Below are positions 15,349 through 23,626 of a stretch of 44,448 bases of DNA, in pieces. This DNA comes from Streptomyces sp. Ru72. Lineage in GTDB: Bacteria; Actinomycetota; Actinomycetes; Streptomycetales; Streptomycetaceae. Made by a program: the position numbers and the translations under genes. Positions within the stretch are counted from its first letter, which is position 1; each line of letters starts with the position of its first letter. Location: the NCBI RefSeq assembly GCF_002920635.1, contig NZ_PQSR01000067.1, positions 1 to 44,448 of the forward strand, in the 5' to 3' direction. The notes under the pieces are model-generated. The model saw only the letters and a list, made by a program, of their open reading frames with translations. It searched no databases and was not told the DNA's origin.

Positions 15349-16356
15349 ATGCGGGTGAGCGTGATTGATGTGGGTTCGAACACGATCCGTCTGATGGTGG
15401 CGGACGCCGAGCGCGGTGTGCCCCTCCCGGTGCACACCGCGAAGTGGAAGCAGCGGCTGTCCGACCAGACGGACGCGGACGGGCGGATGGCGGACGCGGC
15501 GGTGGAGCAACTGGCCCAGTCGGTCGCCGATGCCGCCGCGACGGCCGAGCGGTGGGGCTCGGGGCCGCCCCTGGCGTTCGCGACCGCGGTGGTGCGCGCC
15601 GCGCCCAACCGACGGGAGGTCCTGGAGGCGGTGCGCGACCAGACGGGTGTGGCCCTGTGCACGCTGCCCGGCGAGGTGGAGGCGGAGCTGACGTTCCTCG
15701 CGGCCCGGCGGTGGATGGGCTGGCGGTCCGGGCCGCTGGCGCTGCTCGACATCGGCGGCGGTTCCCTGGAGGTCGCGCTGGGCCGGGGCAGCCTGCCGGA
15801 CTTCGCCGCGTCACTGCCGCTCGGTGCGAACCGGCTGACCCGTGAGTTCTTCGCCGAGAACGACCCGCCCACCCCGGCCGACGTCAAGGCGCTTCGCCGC
15901 AGGGTACGCCACCAGCTGCGTGACGTGGCCACGCGCGCCCGTTGGGAGAGCCCCTGCACGGCGGTGGCCACCTCGCGCACGTTCCAGCAGCTGGCACGGT
16001 TGTGCGGGGCGCCGCCGGGACGGCACGGCCCGTTCGTGCACCGTGAGTTGCGCCGTGCGGATCTGCGGCGGGCCATCGACGACCTGGCCTCCCGCCGATC
16101 GGCGGAACGGGCCGACCTGCCGGGCATCTCCGCTCCACGGGCCCGCCAGAGCCTGGCCGGTGCCCTGGTCGGTCACACCGTCATGAAGCTGGGGAACTTC
16201 AGGACGGTGACCATCTGCCCGTGGGCGGTCAGGGAGGGTGTGCTGCTGCGGTCCATCGAGGACGGCCTCGGCTGGTGGTCGAAGGTCACGCGGGACGGTG
16301 AGGAGACGTTGTCGGGCGCCGCCGTTCCGCTGCGGGTGGCGGAACCGACGGCCTGA
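15349..16356 (+). CDS. Ppx/GppA phosphatase family protein
   Basis: A 335-aa protein of the exopolyphosphatase / guanosine pentaphosphate phosphohydrolase family (ASKHA fold). Residues 3-15 (VSVIDVGSNTIRL) are the phosphate-1 loop, TAVVRAAPNRREVLEAV the family's second block, and LLDIGGGSLEVALGRG (about 129-144) the phosphate-2 loop. It is of the ~300-aa two-domain type found in actinomycetes and lacks the C-terminal HD domain of E. coli Ppx. It probably hydrolyses polyphosphate or pppGpp (known of the family). The start has no clear Shine-Dalgarno, consistent with a leaderless transcript. Confidence 0.88.
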   Translation: MRVSVIDVGSNTIRLMVADAERGVPLPVHTAKWKQRLSDQTDADGRMADAAVEQLAQSVADAAATAERWGSGPPLAFATAVVRAAPNRREVLEAVRDQTGVALCTLPGEVEAELTFLAARRWMGWRSGPLALLDIGGGSLEVALGRGSLPDFAASLPLGANRLTREFFAENDPPTPADVKALRRRVRHQLRDVATRARWESPCTAVATSRTFQQLARLCGAPPGRHGPFVHRELRRADLRRAIDDLASRRSAERADLPGISAPRARQSLAGALVGHTVMKLGNFRTVTICPWAVREGVLLRSIEDGLGWWSKVTRDGEETLSGAAVPLRVAEPTA

Positions 16357-16532
16357 CCGGGACACACGCAGGGCGACGACCGGGCCGCGTCCTCGCCTCC
16401 CGGTGCGCGGGTCGCCCGTCTCGCGAGTAGGGGGTTCTAGGGGGTCACGGGTCACCGTCTCCGCGCGCACGCGGTCACCTTGGAGCAGCGGACTCCTGGT
16501 GGGTGGCCGGCGGCCCGGACGCGGGGCGCCTC

Positions 16533-17480
16533 TCAGGCCCGGTCCGTCAGGGCCGCCACGAGTGCCGGGGCGTTGTCGTCGTCGGGGTCCTCCAGGAACT
16601 CGCGGCGCACCTGCCGGGCCGCGACACGGCCGGAGGTCAGGCACCACTGCCACCAGTGGTCCAGCCGCCGGGTGGTGAGACGGTCCGCGGGGACCAGGGC
16701 GGGCCAGCCGCAGGCCTCTGCCTGGGCGGTCAGCTTGGCGCCGCCCTCGACGGGGTCCACGGCCAGGGCCGGCACTCCCCCGCGCAGCGCGAGCACCAGC
16801 CCGTGCAACCGGTCGGTGACCACCAGGTCCATCCGGGACAGCACGGACTCGAACTGTCCGGGCGTGGCGCACAGCCGCCAGTCGTGGCTGTCGAGCCGGG
16901 TCTCCAGCTCCACTCGCGCGCAGTCCTTGCCGGCCAGCCACCGGGTGACCGTCTCGGCGGCCTCGTCGTGCCGGCGCCTCTCCCCGTACTCGTGCTGCCC
17001 GTGCGTGAGGATCACCCCGACGACGGGCGTGGTGGTCTCGCTCGGCGCGTGGGTGGACAGGTCGGGCACCGGGCCCATGGCGGGCGCGTCCCTCGGCAGG
17101 ACCCGGTGGAATCCGGTGACGGCCGGGTCTTCGGCGTCCAGCACGGAGGTGCCGACCGCGATCCGCACGCAGTGCGCGAAGCGCCGGTGCAGTTCCTCGA
17201 TCCCGGGCCCGTGCAGCGGCCCGCAGATGAAGATCAGATGCGAATACGCGGCGGGCCGTACGTCGTCCAGGTGCAGCGCCGACGGCCGGAAGCCGGGGCT
17301 CCATGCCACGTCGTAGGGGATTCCCTGGTGACGCAGCACGTCCTCGACCCGCCGCAGGGCCAGCACGTCTCCCGCGGTGGCCTCGCCGTCCACAAAGCTG
17401 AACCATCCGGTCAGCAGAGTCCTCAGATGCCTCGCACACACAACGCCTCTCGAGTGCCCCCTCGTCACGTGCTCACTCAT
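16533..17480 (-). CDS. Polysaccharide pyruvyl transferase family protein
   Basis: A 315-aa protein. The C-terminal region SRMDLVVTDRLHGLVLALRG (about 219-238), followed by VPALAVDPVEGGAKL, is the signature of polysaccharide pyruvyl transferases (CsaB/WcaK family), where TxRLHG contacts the phosphoenolpyruvate or sugar. The N terminus holds YSHLIFICGPLHG, a typical GPLxG block. The family adds a pyruvate ketal to cell-wall or capsule sugars, so it suits the nearby glycan genes. The ATG at 17480 is the best start, although its Shine-Dalgarno is weak. It is convergent with ppx. Confidence 0.82.
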   Translation of the reverse strand: MSEHVTRGHSRGVVCARHLRTLLTGWFSFVDGEATAGDVLALRRVEDVLRHQGIPYDVAWSPGFRPSALHLDDVRPAAYSHLIFICGPLHGPGIEELHRRFAHCVRIAVGTSVLDAEDPAVTGFHRVLPRDAPAMGPVPDLSTHAPSETTTPVVGVILTHGQHEYGERRRHDEAAETVTRWLAGKDCARVELETRLDSHDWRLCATPGQFESVLSRMDLVVTDRLHGLVLALRGGVPALAVDPVEGGAKLTAQAEACGWPALVPADRLTTRRLDHWWQWCLTSGRVAARQVRREFLEDPDDDNAPALVAALTDRA

Positions 17481-17624
17481 CCCGACGGGGGTTCCGAGCC
17501 GTCCGGGCCGGCCTTCACGCTCACCGCGTCGGCGCACCGGACGGCTGCGGTATCGTCCGGGCCGTCGGAGCCCGTACGGCGCGGGCCGGGGAGTACACGG
17601 AGATCTGTCGACGAGGTGCCCGCC

Positions 17625-18491
17625 ATGACCGAAGCCGATCAGGGACCCGGGGCCGCGGCGGCCCGGTTCACCGGCCGTCCGGTGACCGGTGAACGCCCGG
17701 GATCCGGTGCGCTGACGGAGGTCGTCCTCGACGGTGGCCGCGCGGTGATGGTCAAGCACGGCGACGCCCACGGTTCCTTGCGGGCCGAGGCGGCCGGGCT
17801 GCGCTGGCTGGCGGACGCCGGCACGGTACGCGTCCCCGCCGTGCACGGTCACGACCAGAACTGGCTGGTGACCGACCGTGTCCCCACCGGGCGACCCAGC
17901 GCCGAGGCTGCGGTGCGCTTCGGCCGCGAACTGGCGGCCCTGCACGCGGCGGGCGCGCCCGCGTTCGGCGCCCCACCGCCCGGTGGCCCCGAGGACGCGT
18001 ACATCGGCCTCGCGCCGATGCGCAACATCGCCGGTGAGGACTGGCCGAGCTGGTACGGCGAGCACCGGTTGCTGCCCTACGTGCGCCGTGCGGTCGACGA
18101 CGGCACGTTGCGGTCCACCGAGGCGGCCTTGTTCGAACGCATCTGCGAGCGGCTGCCGGAGCTGGCCGGTCCCGCGGAGCCGCCGGCCCGGCTGCACGGC
18201 GACCTGTGGAACGGCAACGTGCTGTGGGGCTCAGACGGCCACGTCTGGCTGATCGACCCGGCCGCGCACGGCGGACACCGGGAGACCGACCTCGCCATGC
18301 TGCACCTGTTCGGCTGCCCGCACCTGGAGCGGGTGCTGGCCGGATACCAGGAGGCGGCGCCACTCGCGGACGGCTGGCAGGACCGGATCGTGCTGCACCA
18401 GCTCTTCCCGCTGCTGGTCCACACGGTGCTCTTCGGCGGCGGCTACGCGGGGCAGGCGCTGGCGGCGGTCCGCGCGGCCCTGGCGGCCTGA
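17625..18491 (+). CDS. Fructosamine/ketosamine-3-kinase family protein
   Basis: A 288-aa kinase-fold protein. The N lobe has VVLDGGRAVMVKHGD with the ATP-binding Lys, and LRAEAAGLRWLADAGTVRVP with the conserved helix Glu. The C lobe has ARLHGDLWNGNVLW (the HGD catalytic loop and metal-binding Asn, about residues 190-203) and VWLIDPAAHGGHRETDLAML, with Asp-Pro replacing the usual DFG. These are hallmarks of the fructosamine kinase family, which phosphorylates glycated amines or small sugars for deglycation. It is divergent from the pyruvyl transferase gene and about 60 bases upstream of the next gene. Confidence 0.86.
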   Translation: MTEADQGPGAAAARFTGRPVTGERPGSGALTEVVLDGGRAVMVKHGDAHGSLRAEAAGLRWLADAGTVRVPAVHGHDQNWLVTDRVPTGRPSAEAAVRFGRELAALHAAGAPAFGAPPPGGPEDAYIGLAPMRNIAGEDWPSWYGEHRLLPYVRRAVDDGTLRSTEAALFERICERLPELAGPAEPPARLHGDLWNGNVLWGSDGHVWLIDPAAHGGHRETDLAMLHLFGCPHLERVLAGYQEAAPLADGWQDRIVLHQLFPLLVHTVLFGGGYAGQALAAVRAALAA

Positions 18492-18553
18492 CCACCGCAC
18501 ACGTGCCCCCGGCCGGGTACGGTCTCCTGGTCACCGCATCCGGAGGAGCCGCC

Positions 18554-19351
18554 ATGTCCCGCGCCACCGACGCCTCGTTCGACCTGTTGCCCGGCGCCGA
18601 CGACTCTCCGGTGATCCTGCATGTGCCGCACGGGGCCCGGGAGATACCAAAGGACGTGCGTGAAGGCATCCTGCTCGACGACAAGGCCCTCGCCCGGGAG
18701 CTGGATCACATCACGGACGCGCACACCGGCGAACTGGCCGGCCTCGCCGCGAAGGCCGCCACCCTCAGGCCCTGGCGGTTCGTCAACCGGCTGTCACGGC
18801 TGGTGGTCGATCCCGAGCGGTTCCCCGACGAGCGGGAGGAGATGCTCGCCGTGGGGATGGGAGCCGTCTACACCCGCACCACGCACCGCGAGGCCCTGCG
18901 AGGGGCCGGCACCGACCCCGAACCGCTGCTGCGGCGCTACTTCCACCCGTACGCGCGGGCGATGACGGCAGCGGTCGCGGACCGGCTGGCCGCCACCGGG
19001 CGGGCCGTCGTCCTCGACGTCCACTCCTACCCGACCTCCCCTCTGCCCTACGAACTGCACGGCGAGGGACCCCGGCCTCCGGTATGCCTGGGCACGGACT
19101 CCTTCCACACGCCGCCCGAGCTGCTCGCTCTAGCACGCGAGGCGTTCGCGGGGTTCGGCGGCACGGGGGTCGACAGCCCTTTCTCCGGGGCGTACGTCCC
19201 CCTGGAGTTCCACGGCTCACAGCCCCGGGTCACCGCCCTGATGGTGGAGATCCGCCGGGACACCTACATGACCGAACCGGGCGGTGCCGCGGGCCCCGGT
19301 CTTCCCCTTCTCGCCTCGGCGCTGGCGGCCCTGGTGGACGCGGTGTCCTGA
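18554..19351 (+). CDS. N-formylglutamate amidohydrolase family protein
   Basis: A 265-aa protein of the N-formylglutamate amidohydrolase (HutG2-like) family. VILHVPHGAREIP near residue 20 holds the first metal-binding His, VNRLSRLVVDPERFPDE the Arg/Asp block, VLDVHSYP the second His, and FSGAYVPLEFHGSQPRVTAL the C-terminal active-site segment. The family hydrolyses N-formylated or related amides; no hut genes are nearby, so the substrate is open. A ggaggag Shine-Dalgarno precedes the ATG at 18554, 62 bases after the upstream gene. Confidence 0.85.
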   Translation: MSRATDASFDLLPGADDSPVILHVPHGAREIPKDVREGILLDDKALARELDHITDAHTGELAGLAAKAATLRPWRFVNRLSRLVVDPERFPDEREEMLAVGMGAVYTRTTHREALRGAGTDPEPLLRRYFHPYARAMTAAVADRLAATGRAVVLDVHSYPTSPLPYELHGEGPRPPVCLGTDSFHTPPELLALAREAFAGFGGTGVDSPFSGAYVPLEFHGSQPRVTALMVEIRRDTYMTEPGGAAGPGLPLLASALAALVDAVS

Positions 19352-19370
19352 CGGCCGCTCCCGCGGCCGG

Positions 19371-19856
19371 TCACTGAAGCAGGGGGAGCTTGCCCACAAT
19401 CTTGCTGACGCGGTTGCGCGGGCCCACGACGCTCACGGCGCAGTACACGAGGTCGTCGGTGGCGGTCTTGCCCACGGCGGCCTGGTAGTCGGCGTAGACG
19501 AGCGTCTCCTGGGCCGCGACCGGCATGTCGGCGACGAAGGTGTCGGCGTACGAGGCCGCCTTGGCACGGATGGCGCGGAGGGTGTCGGCGTCCGCCGCCA
19601 GGACGGAGCAGCCGGCCCAGGGGAGGCCGGGGTGCACGGCGCCCTCGGCGTCGGTGGCGTCTTCGCCGAGCAGGCCGGTCACCGCGGACTGCGTGGCCGC
19701 CGCGACGCAGATGGCGGCGTTGACGGCGCGGCCCGAGGGCAGGTCCCGGTCGACGACCACCGCCCACTTGAGCCGGGCGGCGCGGGTGGAGACGGTGGGG
19801 TCCACTTCCTCGGGGGTGAAGCCGATCCGCGTTCCGGCCGTGCTTTCGTCGGTCAT
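19371..19856 (-). CDS. DUF2000 family protein
   Basis: A 161-aa protein with the DUF2000 pattern: RLKWAVVVDRDLPSGRAVNA at the N terminus, then LGEDATDAEG, HPGLPWAGCSVLAADADTL and YADYQAAVGKT. DUF2000 proteins have a peptidyl-tRNA-hydrolase-II-like fold with no assigned reaction. I chose ATG 19856 because aggag lies 8 bases upstream; ATG 19862 is too close to it. An Lrp/AsnC regulator is encoded immediately upstream on the same strand, a common pairing for this family (from memory). Confidence 0.8.
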   Translation of the reverse strand: MTDESTAGTRIGFTPEEVDPTVSTRAARLKWAVVVDRDLPSGRAVNAAICVAAATQSAVTGLLGEDATDAEGAVHPGLPWAGCSVLAADADTLRAIRAKAASYADTFVADMPVAAQETLVYADYQAAVGKTATDDLVYCAVSVVGPRNRVSKIVGKLPLLQ

Positions 19857-19870
19857 GAGCATGTCTCCTG

Positions 19871-19900
19871 AGCATTTCTGCGGCTGACGCCGAGAATGCT
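19871..19900. promoter_or_regulatory. Imperfect inverted repeat upstream of the DUF2000 gene
   Basis: agcatt (19871-19876) and aatgct (19895-19900) face each other, with ctgcgg and ccgag extending the symmetry imperfectly inwards. The right arm overlaps a possible -10 (TAGCAT on the minus strand, 19901-19896). It is a candidate binding site for the neighbouring AsnC-type regulator. Confidence 0.35.
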
Positions 19901-20008
19901 AGGCAGGTGTGCGGATCCAGCGCTCGGCTGTCGAATTTTCGGGGACCTTCGCCCTCGCAGGACCGCTGTCGGTGCACTTCGTGCGGCAAGTCTGCCGGAT
20001 GGGGCGTC

Positions 20009-20034
20009 GGACGTACGGACATGGACGTGCGGAC
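20009..20034. repeat. Direct repeat GGACGTRCGGAC
   Basis: ggacgtacggac (20009-20020) and ggacgtgcggac (20023-20034) are 12-bp copies differing at one base and starting 14 bases apart. They lie in the 193-base gap between the Lrp/AsnC gene and the DUF2000 gene it may control. Confidence 0.6.
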
Positions 20035-20049
20035 ACGGAACGGCGGCCT

Positions 20050-20541
20050 TCACCGTTTCCTGCGCGGTGCCGCCGGGCGTTCGGCGGCGGGCTCGATACG
20101 GCGGGGCCGGACGTGCTCGTAGACCATCGTGGTCTGCACGTCCGCGACCTCGCGGCGTTCGGTCAGCCGGTCGATGACGAAGGCGTAGACGCCGTTGACA
20201 TCCGGGGCGGCGACATGGATGAGGAAGTCGTGCGCTCCGGAGGTGACGAAGAGGCCGATGACTTCGGGCAGTCGGGCGGCCCACTCGCGGAACCCCTCGA
20301 TGACGGGGCGGGCCGGCGGCCGGATGCGGACCGAGATGAGGGCCTGGACCGGGCGGCCCACCGCCTCCAGGTCCACGGCCGCGTGGTAGCCCGTGATGAC
20401 CCCGCGCTCCCGCAGCAGCCTCACCCGCTCCAGCGAGGTGGACGGGGAGACCCCCGTCCGCGCGGCCAGCTCCCGGTTGGTCTGCCGTGCGTCGTCCTGC
20501 AGTTCCCGCAGCAGAGCGCGGTCCAGTGCGTCCATGTCCAT
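20050..20541 (-). CDS. Lrp/AsnC family transcriptional regulator
   Basis: A 163-aa regulator. Residues 1-60 form the winged helix-turn-helix: LDRALLRELQDDARQTNREL, then AARTGVSPSTSLERVRLLRE. Residues 68-150 form the RAM effector-binding domain, with ALISVRIRPPARPVIEGF and VTSGAHDFLIHVAAPD. It probably senses an amino acid or related metabolite. ATG 20541 and ATG 20535 are both possible starts. It lies upstream of and in line with the DUF2000 gene, separated by a gap containing repeats that look like operators. Confidence 0.9.
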   Translation of the reverse strand: MDMDALDRALLRELQDDARQTNRELAARTGVSPSTSLERVRLLRERGVITGYHAAVDLEAVGRPVQALISVRIRPPARPVIEGFREWAARLPEVIGLFVTSGAHDFLIHVAAPDVNGVYAFVIDRLTERREVADVQTTMVYEHVRPRRIEPAAERPAAPRRKR

Positions 20542-20956
20542 GCCGCCCACTATTGCGCACGACGTTCGGCGGCAGCGGGGAATCTCCACACAGATGCTAG
20601 CGGCGGCGGGCGCGGCTCCGGTGACCGAGGGGCCGGTGAGGCAGCACCCCTTCGTGTTGACCACTTCTTGTCATCGGCCGCGTTCGGGGCGGTCTCCTGT
20701 GGACCGCCGCCGGCGTCACCGCGGTCGCGGGCGAGCTGCTCCTGCTGCGCCGCCGCGGGCGCGCCGGGCGCGACAGCGCGTGAGCCGAGGGCACGGCGGC
20801 CGAGCGTCGCACGACCGCCGGCACCTCCTCCTCGCACACCTTGAGCCTCCGGCCCGCGACTCACCGTAGCGGAGAGTCGATCCCGGCCCTTCCGGGATGC
20901 GCGCTGCGCCATCTGGGGGAAAGGTGAGGGGAGGATCGACTCGCAGAGGAGACAGA
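20542..20956. other. Gene-free stretch upstream of the Lrp/AsnC gene
   Basis: 415 bases in which I find no supported gene. It holds the promoter regions of the leftward regulator and of the rightward 68-aa gene, and a small hairpin (atcccgg/ccgggat, 20880-20898). A short hydrophobic frame at 20661-20783 lacks a start codon (see rejected items). Confidence 0.55.
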
Positions 20957-21163
20957 ATGTCGACGTCACAGCCTGATGCGTCGCGTCGTCCGGCCGATGA
21001 CCGTGCCACGCCGGACGAGCTGCTGCACGCGTGCCCGCTCGAGACCTCGGCGGAGGATCTGGTCCTCGCCTCGGGGCGGGACATCACCCCCAAGACCCTC
21101 GCCTGGGCGGAGCGGAAGCTCGCCTCCGAGGGGCACGCCGCGCTGGACAAGCTACTGCCTTAG
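20957..21163 (+). CDS. Small hypothetical protein (68 aa)
   Basis: ATG 20957 follows a good gaggag Shine-Dalgarno by 7 bases. The 68-aa product has a helical C-terminal half: DELLHACPLETSAEDLVLA, then DITPKTLAWAERKLASEG. It has no signal peptide or membrane segment and matches no family I can name. Its stop region overlaps, tail to tail, the last 12 bases of the next gene on the opposite strand. Confidence 0.65.
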   Translation: MSTSQPDASRRPADDRATPDELLHACPLETSAEDLVLASGRDITPKTLAWAERKLASEGHAALDKLLP

Positions 21164-21451
21164 TGACGCACGGTCCGGAATCACCGCGCCGGGGACGTGG
21201 CCGGGCCCCGGGGCCGTGATACCGGACCGTTGCGGCTGCTGCGGGGTGGGCTTCGCACTGCCGTCGAGGAGGGCGTCGGCGGCGGCGACGGCGTCGCGCA
21301 CGTCCTTGGTTCCCGTCATGACGCACAGCGTGTAGCTGACATCCGCCAGCTCTCGTACCGCTTCCGGTGTCTCCCGCTCGGCGAGCGCGATCCGCAGGGA
21401 CGCGTACCGGGTCAGCAGTCTTCTGACGGCTTTCGGATCGGGAACGAGCAC
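21152..21451 (-). CDS. DUF5133-type small protein
   Basis: A GTG at 21451 gives a 99-aa protein starting MLVPDPKAVRRLLTRYASLR and continuing with DVSYTLCVMTGTKDVRDAV and AAADALL. This pattern matches the small Streptomyces family I know as DUF5133 (from memory). A frame upstream of 21451 is open but lacks the family start and is low-complexity. The C-terminal 30 residues are Pro/Gly-rich. Function unknown. Its 3' end overlaps the convergent 68-aa gene by 12 bases. Confidence 0.72.
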   Translation of the reverse strand: MLVPDPKAVRRLLTRYASLRIALAERETPEAVRELADVSYTLCVMTGTKDVRDAVAAADALLDGSAKPTPQQPQRSGITAPGPGHVPGAVIPDRASLRQ

Positions 21452-21690
21452 AGTCGGGCCCTTTCTCTCGTTTTTCCGTCCCGGCTCCCCTGTCTCGGGG
21501 GAAGCATGCACAACTCGTCTCACATGGCCCGCTTTTGGCGCGATCTCGACCCTCCCCTCCCCCACGGCTCACCCCTCCGCGGACCGGGCCAGGGCGCGAC
21601 ACGCGATCACGACCCGCCCTCCCCTCCCGGCCGTTGACGTGCGCGGACCATACTGGGAGGCGCCCCTGTCCCCTTTCACCAGAGTGATCC

Positions 21691-22884
21691 ATGCCGAAGT
21701 CCTCCACTGTCCGTGCCACGGCTCCCGACACCGTGTGGCTGGCCCGCGGGCGACACCCCGGCCCGGGCGCCGAGGACGCCGTCCGCCGCCGCCTGCGTGA
21801 GCTGAAGAACGAGAAGGTCATCCAGGACGAGACCGAGTACGACGGTTCCCGGGACGGCGCGCCCGCGCGCGCCTTCGAGGCGCGGTGGCTCGTCGCTGAC
21901 GAGGTCGTCGTGCGGGCCCGCCTGGACGTCGGGGCGCCGGACGACAAGGACGGCACCCAGGACTGGGTGCTGGTGGCCGAGGCGGACCGGGCCTGGGATC
22001 TCCACTGGCCCTCTCCGGCCACCGTCTTCTGGCCCGACGACCCGGACGCGCCCTGGGACCACGACGTGGTGCCAGGGCTGCGCTTCAGGGACATCAACCC
22101 GCTGCCCACCGAGGACCGGGCGCTGCGGCGCCTGCTGAAGGACTGCGCGCGCCACTCGTGGAGCATCCACGTGGTCGTCCACGAGGCGATGACTCCCGAC
22201 GAGCGCGGGCTGCGCCCCCTCGCACCGCTGCTGCCGCCCGGCCTCAGGCACCGGGTCGTGGAACACCGGGCCGCGCCCGAGCAGTTCCAGGTGGTCAACT
22301 GGGCCCTCTACGACCTCGGGGCACGGGTGCCCCGAGGCGGTGCCGTGGTGCTGCCCGCGGCGCCGTCCGGTCCCGGCGCCGACGACAACGGGTTCAGCGT
22401 ACGCACGGTCTTCCTCGACGGTTCACGCCCGACGGAACTCCTCGACACCGTGCGGCGCTTCGCCGAGCAGCCCGCGCCCCTGCCCGAGGGCGCCGAGGAG
22501 GCCCTGTCCGCGCTGCGCGAGCAGTGGCATCTGACCACCCTCGAGGAAGAACTGGCCATGGCGCGCCGCAGGCTCGCCGCCTACGCCGAGGCGCTCGAGG
22601 CCATGACGAAGTCGCGGGACATGTACCGGGAGGCGGCCGAGCTCGCCCACGAGGCGCTCGCGGCCTACCAGGAGGCCGGCGCGCTGCCCGCACCGCGCCG
22701 GCCACGCAAGAGGGAAGGTTTCTCCTTGCGCACTCTGGCCAAGCCCCTGGAGCGCGTGGTGGACGGCGTGAAGTCGCTCGGCGTACCGGGCCCGCAGAAC
22801 GGTGACACCGCCCCGGAGGCGGAGCCCTCCACGGACGCCTCTCCGCCCGGGCCGTCCGACGCCCGGGACTCCAAGCAGGTCTAG
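21691..22884 (+). CDS. Hypothetical protein with coiled-coil C-terminal region
   Basis: A 397-aa cytoplasmic protein; I recognise no named domain. Residues 1-130 are acidic and Trp-rich (DWVLVAEADRAWDLHWPSP, VFWPDDPDAPWDHDV). Residues 130-270 hold LLKDCARHSWSIHVVVHEAM and QVVNWALYDLGARVPRGGAV, which look like an alpha/beta fold. Residues 285-340 are a heptad-like helix (EEELAMARRRLAAYAEALEA) suited to oligomerisation. The last 55 residues are Pro/Asp/Ser-rich and disordered. It has no signal peptide or membrane helix. Codon composition is like its neighbours, so it is native. Confidence 0.75.
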   Translation: MPKSSTVRATAPDTVWLARGRHPGPGAEDAVRRRLRELKNEKVIQDETEYDGSRDGAPARAFEARWLVADEVVVRARLDVGAPDDKDGTQDWVLVAEADRAWDLHWPSPATVFWPDDPDAPWDHDVVPGLRFRDINPLPTEDRALRRLLKDCARHSWSIHVVVHEAMTPDERGLRPLAPLLPPGLRHRVVEHRAAPEQFQVVNWALYDLGARVPRGGAVVLPAAPSGPGADDNGFSVRTVFLDGSRPTELLDTVRRFAEQPAPLPEGAEEALSALREQWHLTTLEEELAMARRRLAAYAEALEAMTKSRDMYREAAELAHEALAAYQEAGALPAPRRPRKREGFSLRTLAKPLERVVDGVKSLGVPGPQNGDTAPEAEPSTDASPPGPSDARDSKQV

Positions 22885-22928
22885 AGCCTCTCGTCCGGAC
22901 CATGGTCGGCCACATGCCGACAGCAGAG

Positions 22929-22968
22929 GGCCCCGCCGCGTGCCGGGGGGAGGGACATCGGCGGGGCC
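22929..22968. terminator. Stem-loop after the 397-aa gene
   Basis: ggccccgccg (22929-22938) pairs perfectly with cggcggggcc (22959-22968) across a 20-base loop, 45 bases after the stop. The loop contains one copy of gccggggggaggg, which recurs at 22982-22994. Likely a terminator. Confidence 0.45.
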
Positions 22969-23089
22969 GACGGCTCGAGGCGCCGGGGGGAGGGCACCCA
23001 CGAGCGGTCTGAGGTGCTGCTGCCCGGCTTCTGGAGAAGTATGCGTGGCCGATTTTCCGCGTCGTGTGTCACCCGTCCGTGAGGGCCGG

Positions 23090-23114
23090 GTGTAGGGGGA
23101 GGTTTAGGGGGTAC
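23090..23114 (+). promoter_or_regulatory. Sigma-B-type promoter upstream of the STAS gene
   Basis: GTGT (23090-23093), 15 bases, then GGGTAC (23109-23114) fits GNNT-N14-16-GGGTAY. The transcript would begin near 23122, about 125 bases before the GTG at 23249. Autoregulation of an anti-sigma antagonist by its own sigma factor is a common design. Confidence 0.5.
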
Positions 23115-23248
23115 CCGGGCGCGAACTCGCTGTCGGGTGCCGCTCCGGCAACGAGATGTTGATCACCTCAGGAGCGCGGGTCGCGGTGCATCGGTTGCCC
23201 GCCCCGGGGTAGGCGAGCCCCGCCACGCCGTACGGATGGGAGGACATT

Positions 23249-23626
23249 GTGTCGGCTGAGCAGACGCCGCTGTCCATCGATGTGACGATGCCCCGGGAGG
23301 ATGTCGCGCTGGTCACTGTGAAGGGTTTTCTGGACGTCGATACGGCGACGGAGTTGCACCACCACCTCGCCAACCAGATGCACCACGGCCGGCAGCATCT
23401 GTTGCTCGACCTGTCGGAGGTGCCGTTCATGGACTCTTCCGGCATCAACATCATTCTCAACGCCTACAAGGAGACCCGTCAGGTGGGTGGCTCGATCGGC
23501 CTCATCGACCCTGCCCCGGCCGTCCAGCGGATCCTCGACCTGACGGGGGTGAGCCTGACCGTCCCGTCCTTCAAGACGGTTCAGGACGCACTGGACGACA
23601 CGGGCGACGCGTTGAGCCGCCCCTAG
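23249..23626 (+). CDS. STAS-domain anti-sigma factor antagonist
   Basis: A 125-aa single STAS domain of the SpoIIAA/RsbV type. VALVTVKGFLDVDTATELHH covers beta-strand 2 and the first helix, and LLLDLSEVPFMDSSGINIIL (51-70) holds the phosphorylatable Ser in the DSSG motif (S63/S64). Dephosphorylated antagonists bind an anti-sigma kinase and free the sigma factor. The GTG start has gggagga 5 bases upstream. It stands alone, 360 bases before the rsbR-type operon, behind its own sigma-B-type promoter. Confidence 0.9.
   Translation: MSAEQTPLSIDVTMPREDVALVTVKGFLDVDTATELHHHLANQMHHGRQHLLLDLSEVPFMDSSGINIILNAYKETRQVGGSIGLIDPAPAVQRILDLTGVSLTVPSFKTVQDALDDTGDALSRP

Noticed and set aside
18515..18520. GGGTAC upstream of the amidohydrolase-like gene as a sigma-B promoter
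   Set aside because: No GNNT lies 14-16 bases upstream.
20661..20783. Hydrophobic 40-codon frame (GLLWTAAGVTAVAGELLLL then Arg-rich)
   Set aside because: It looks like the end of a membrane protein but is preceded at once by a stop and has no start codon; too short to claim as a pseudogene.
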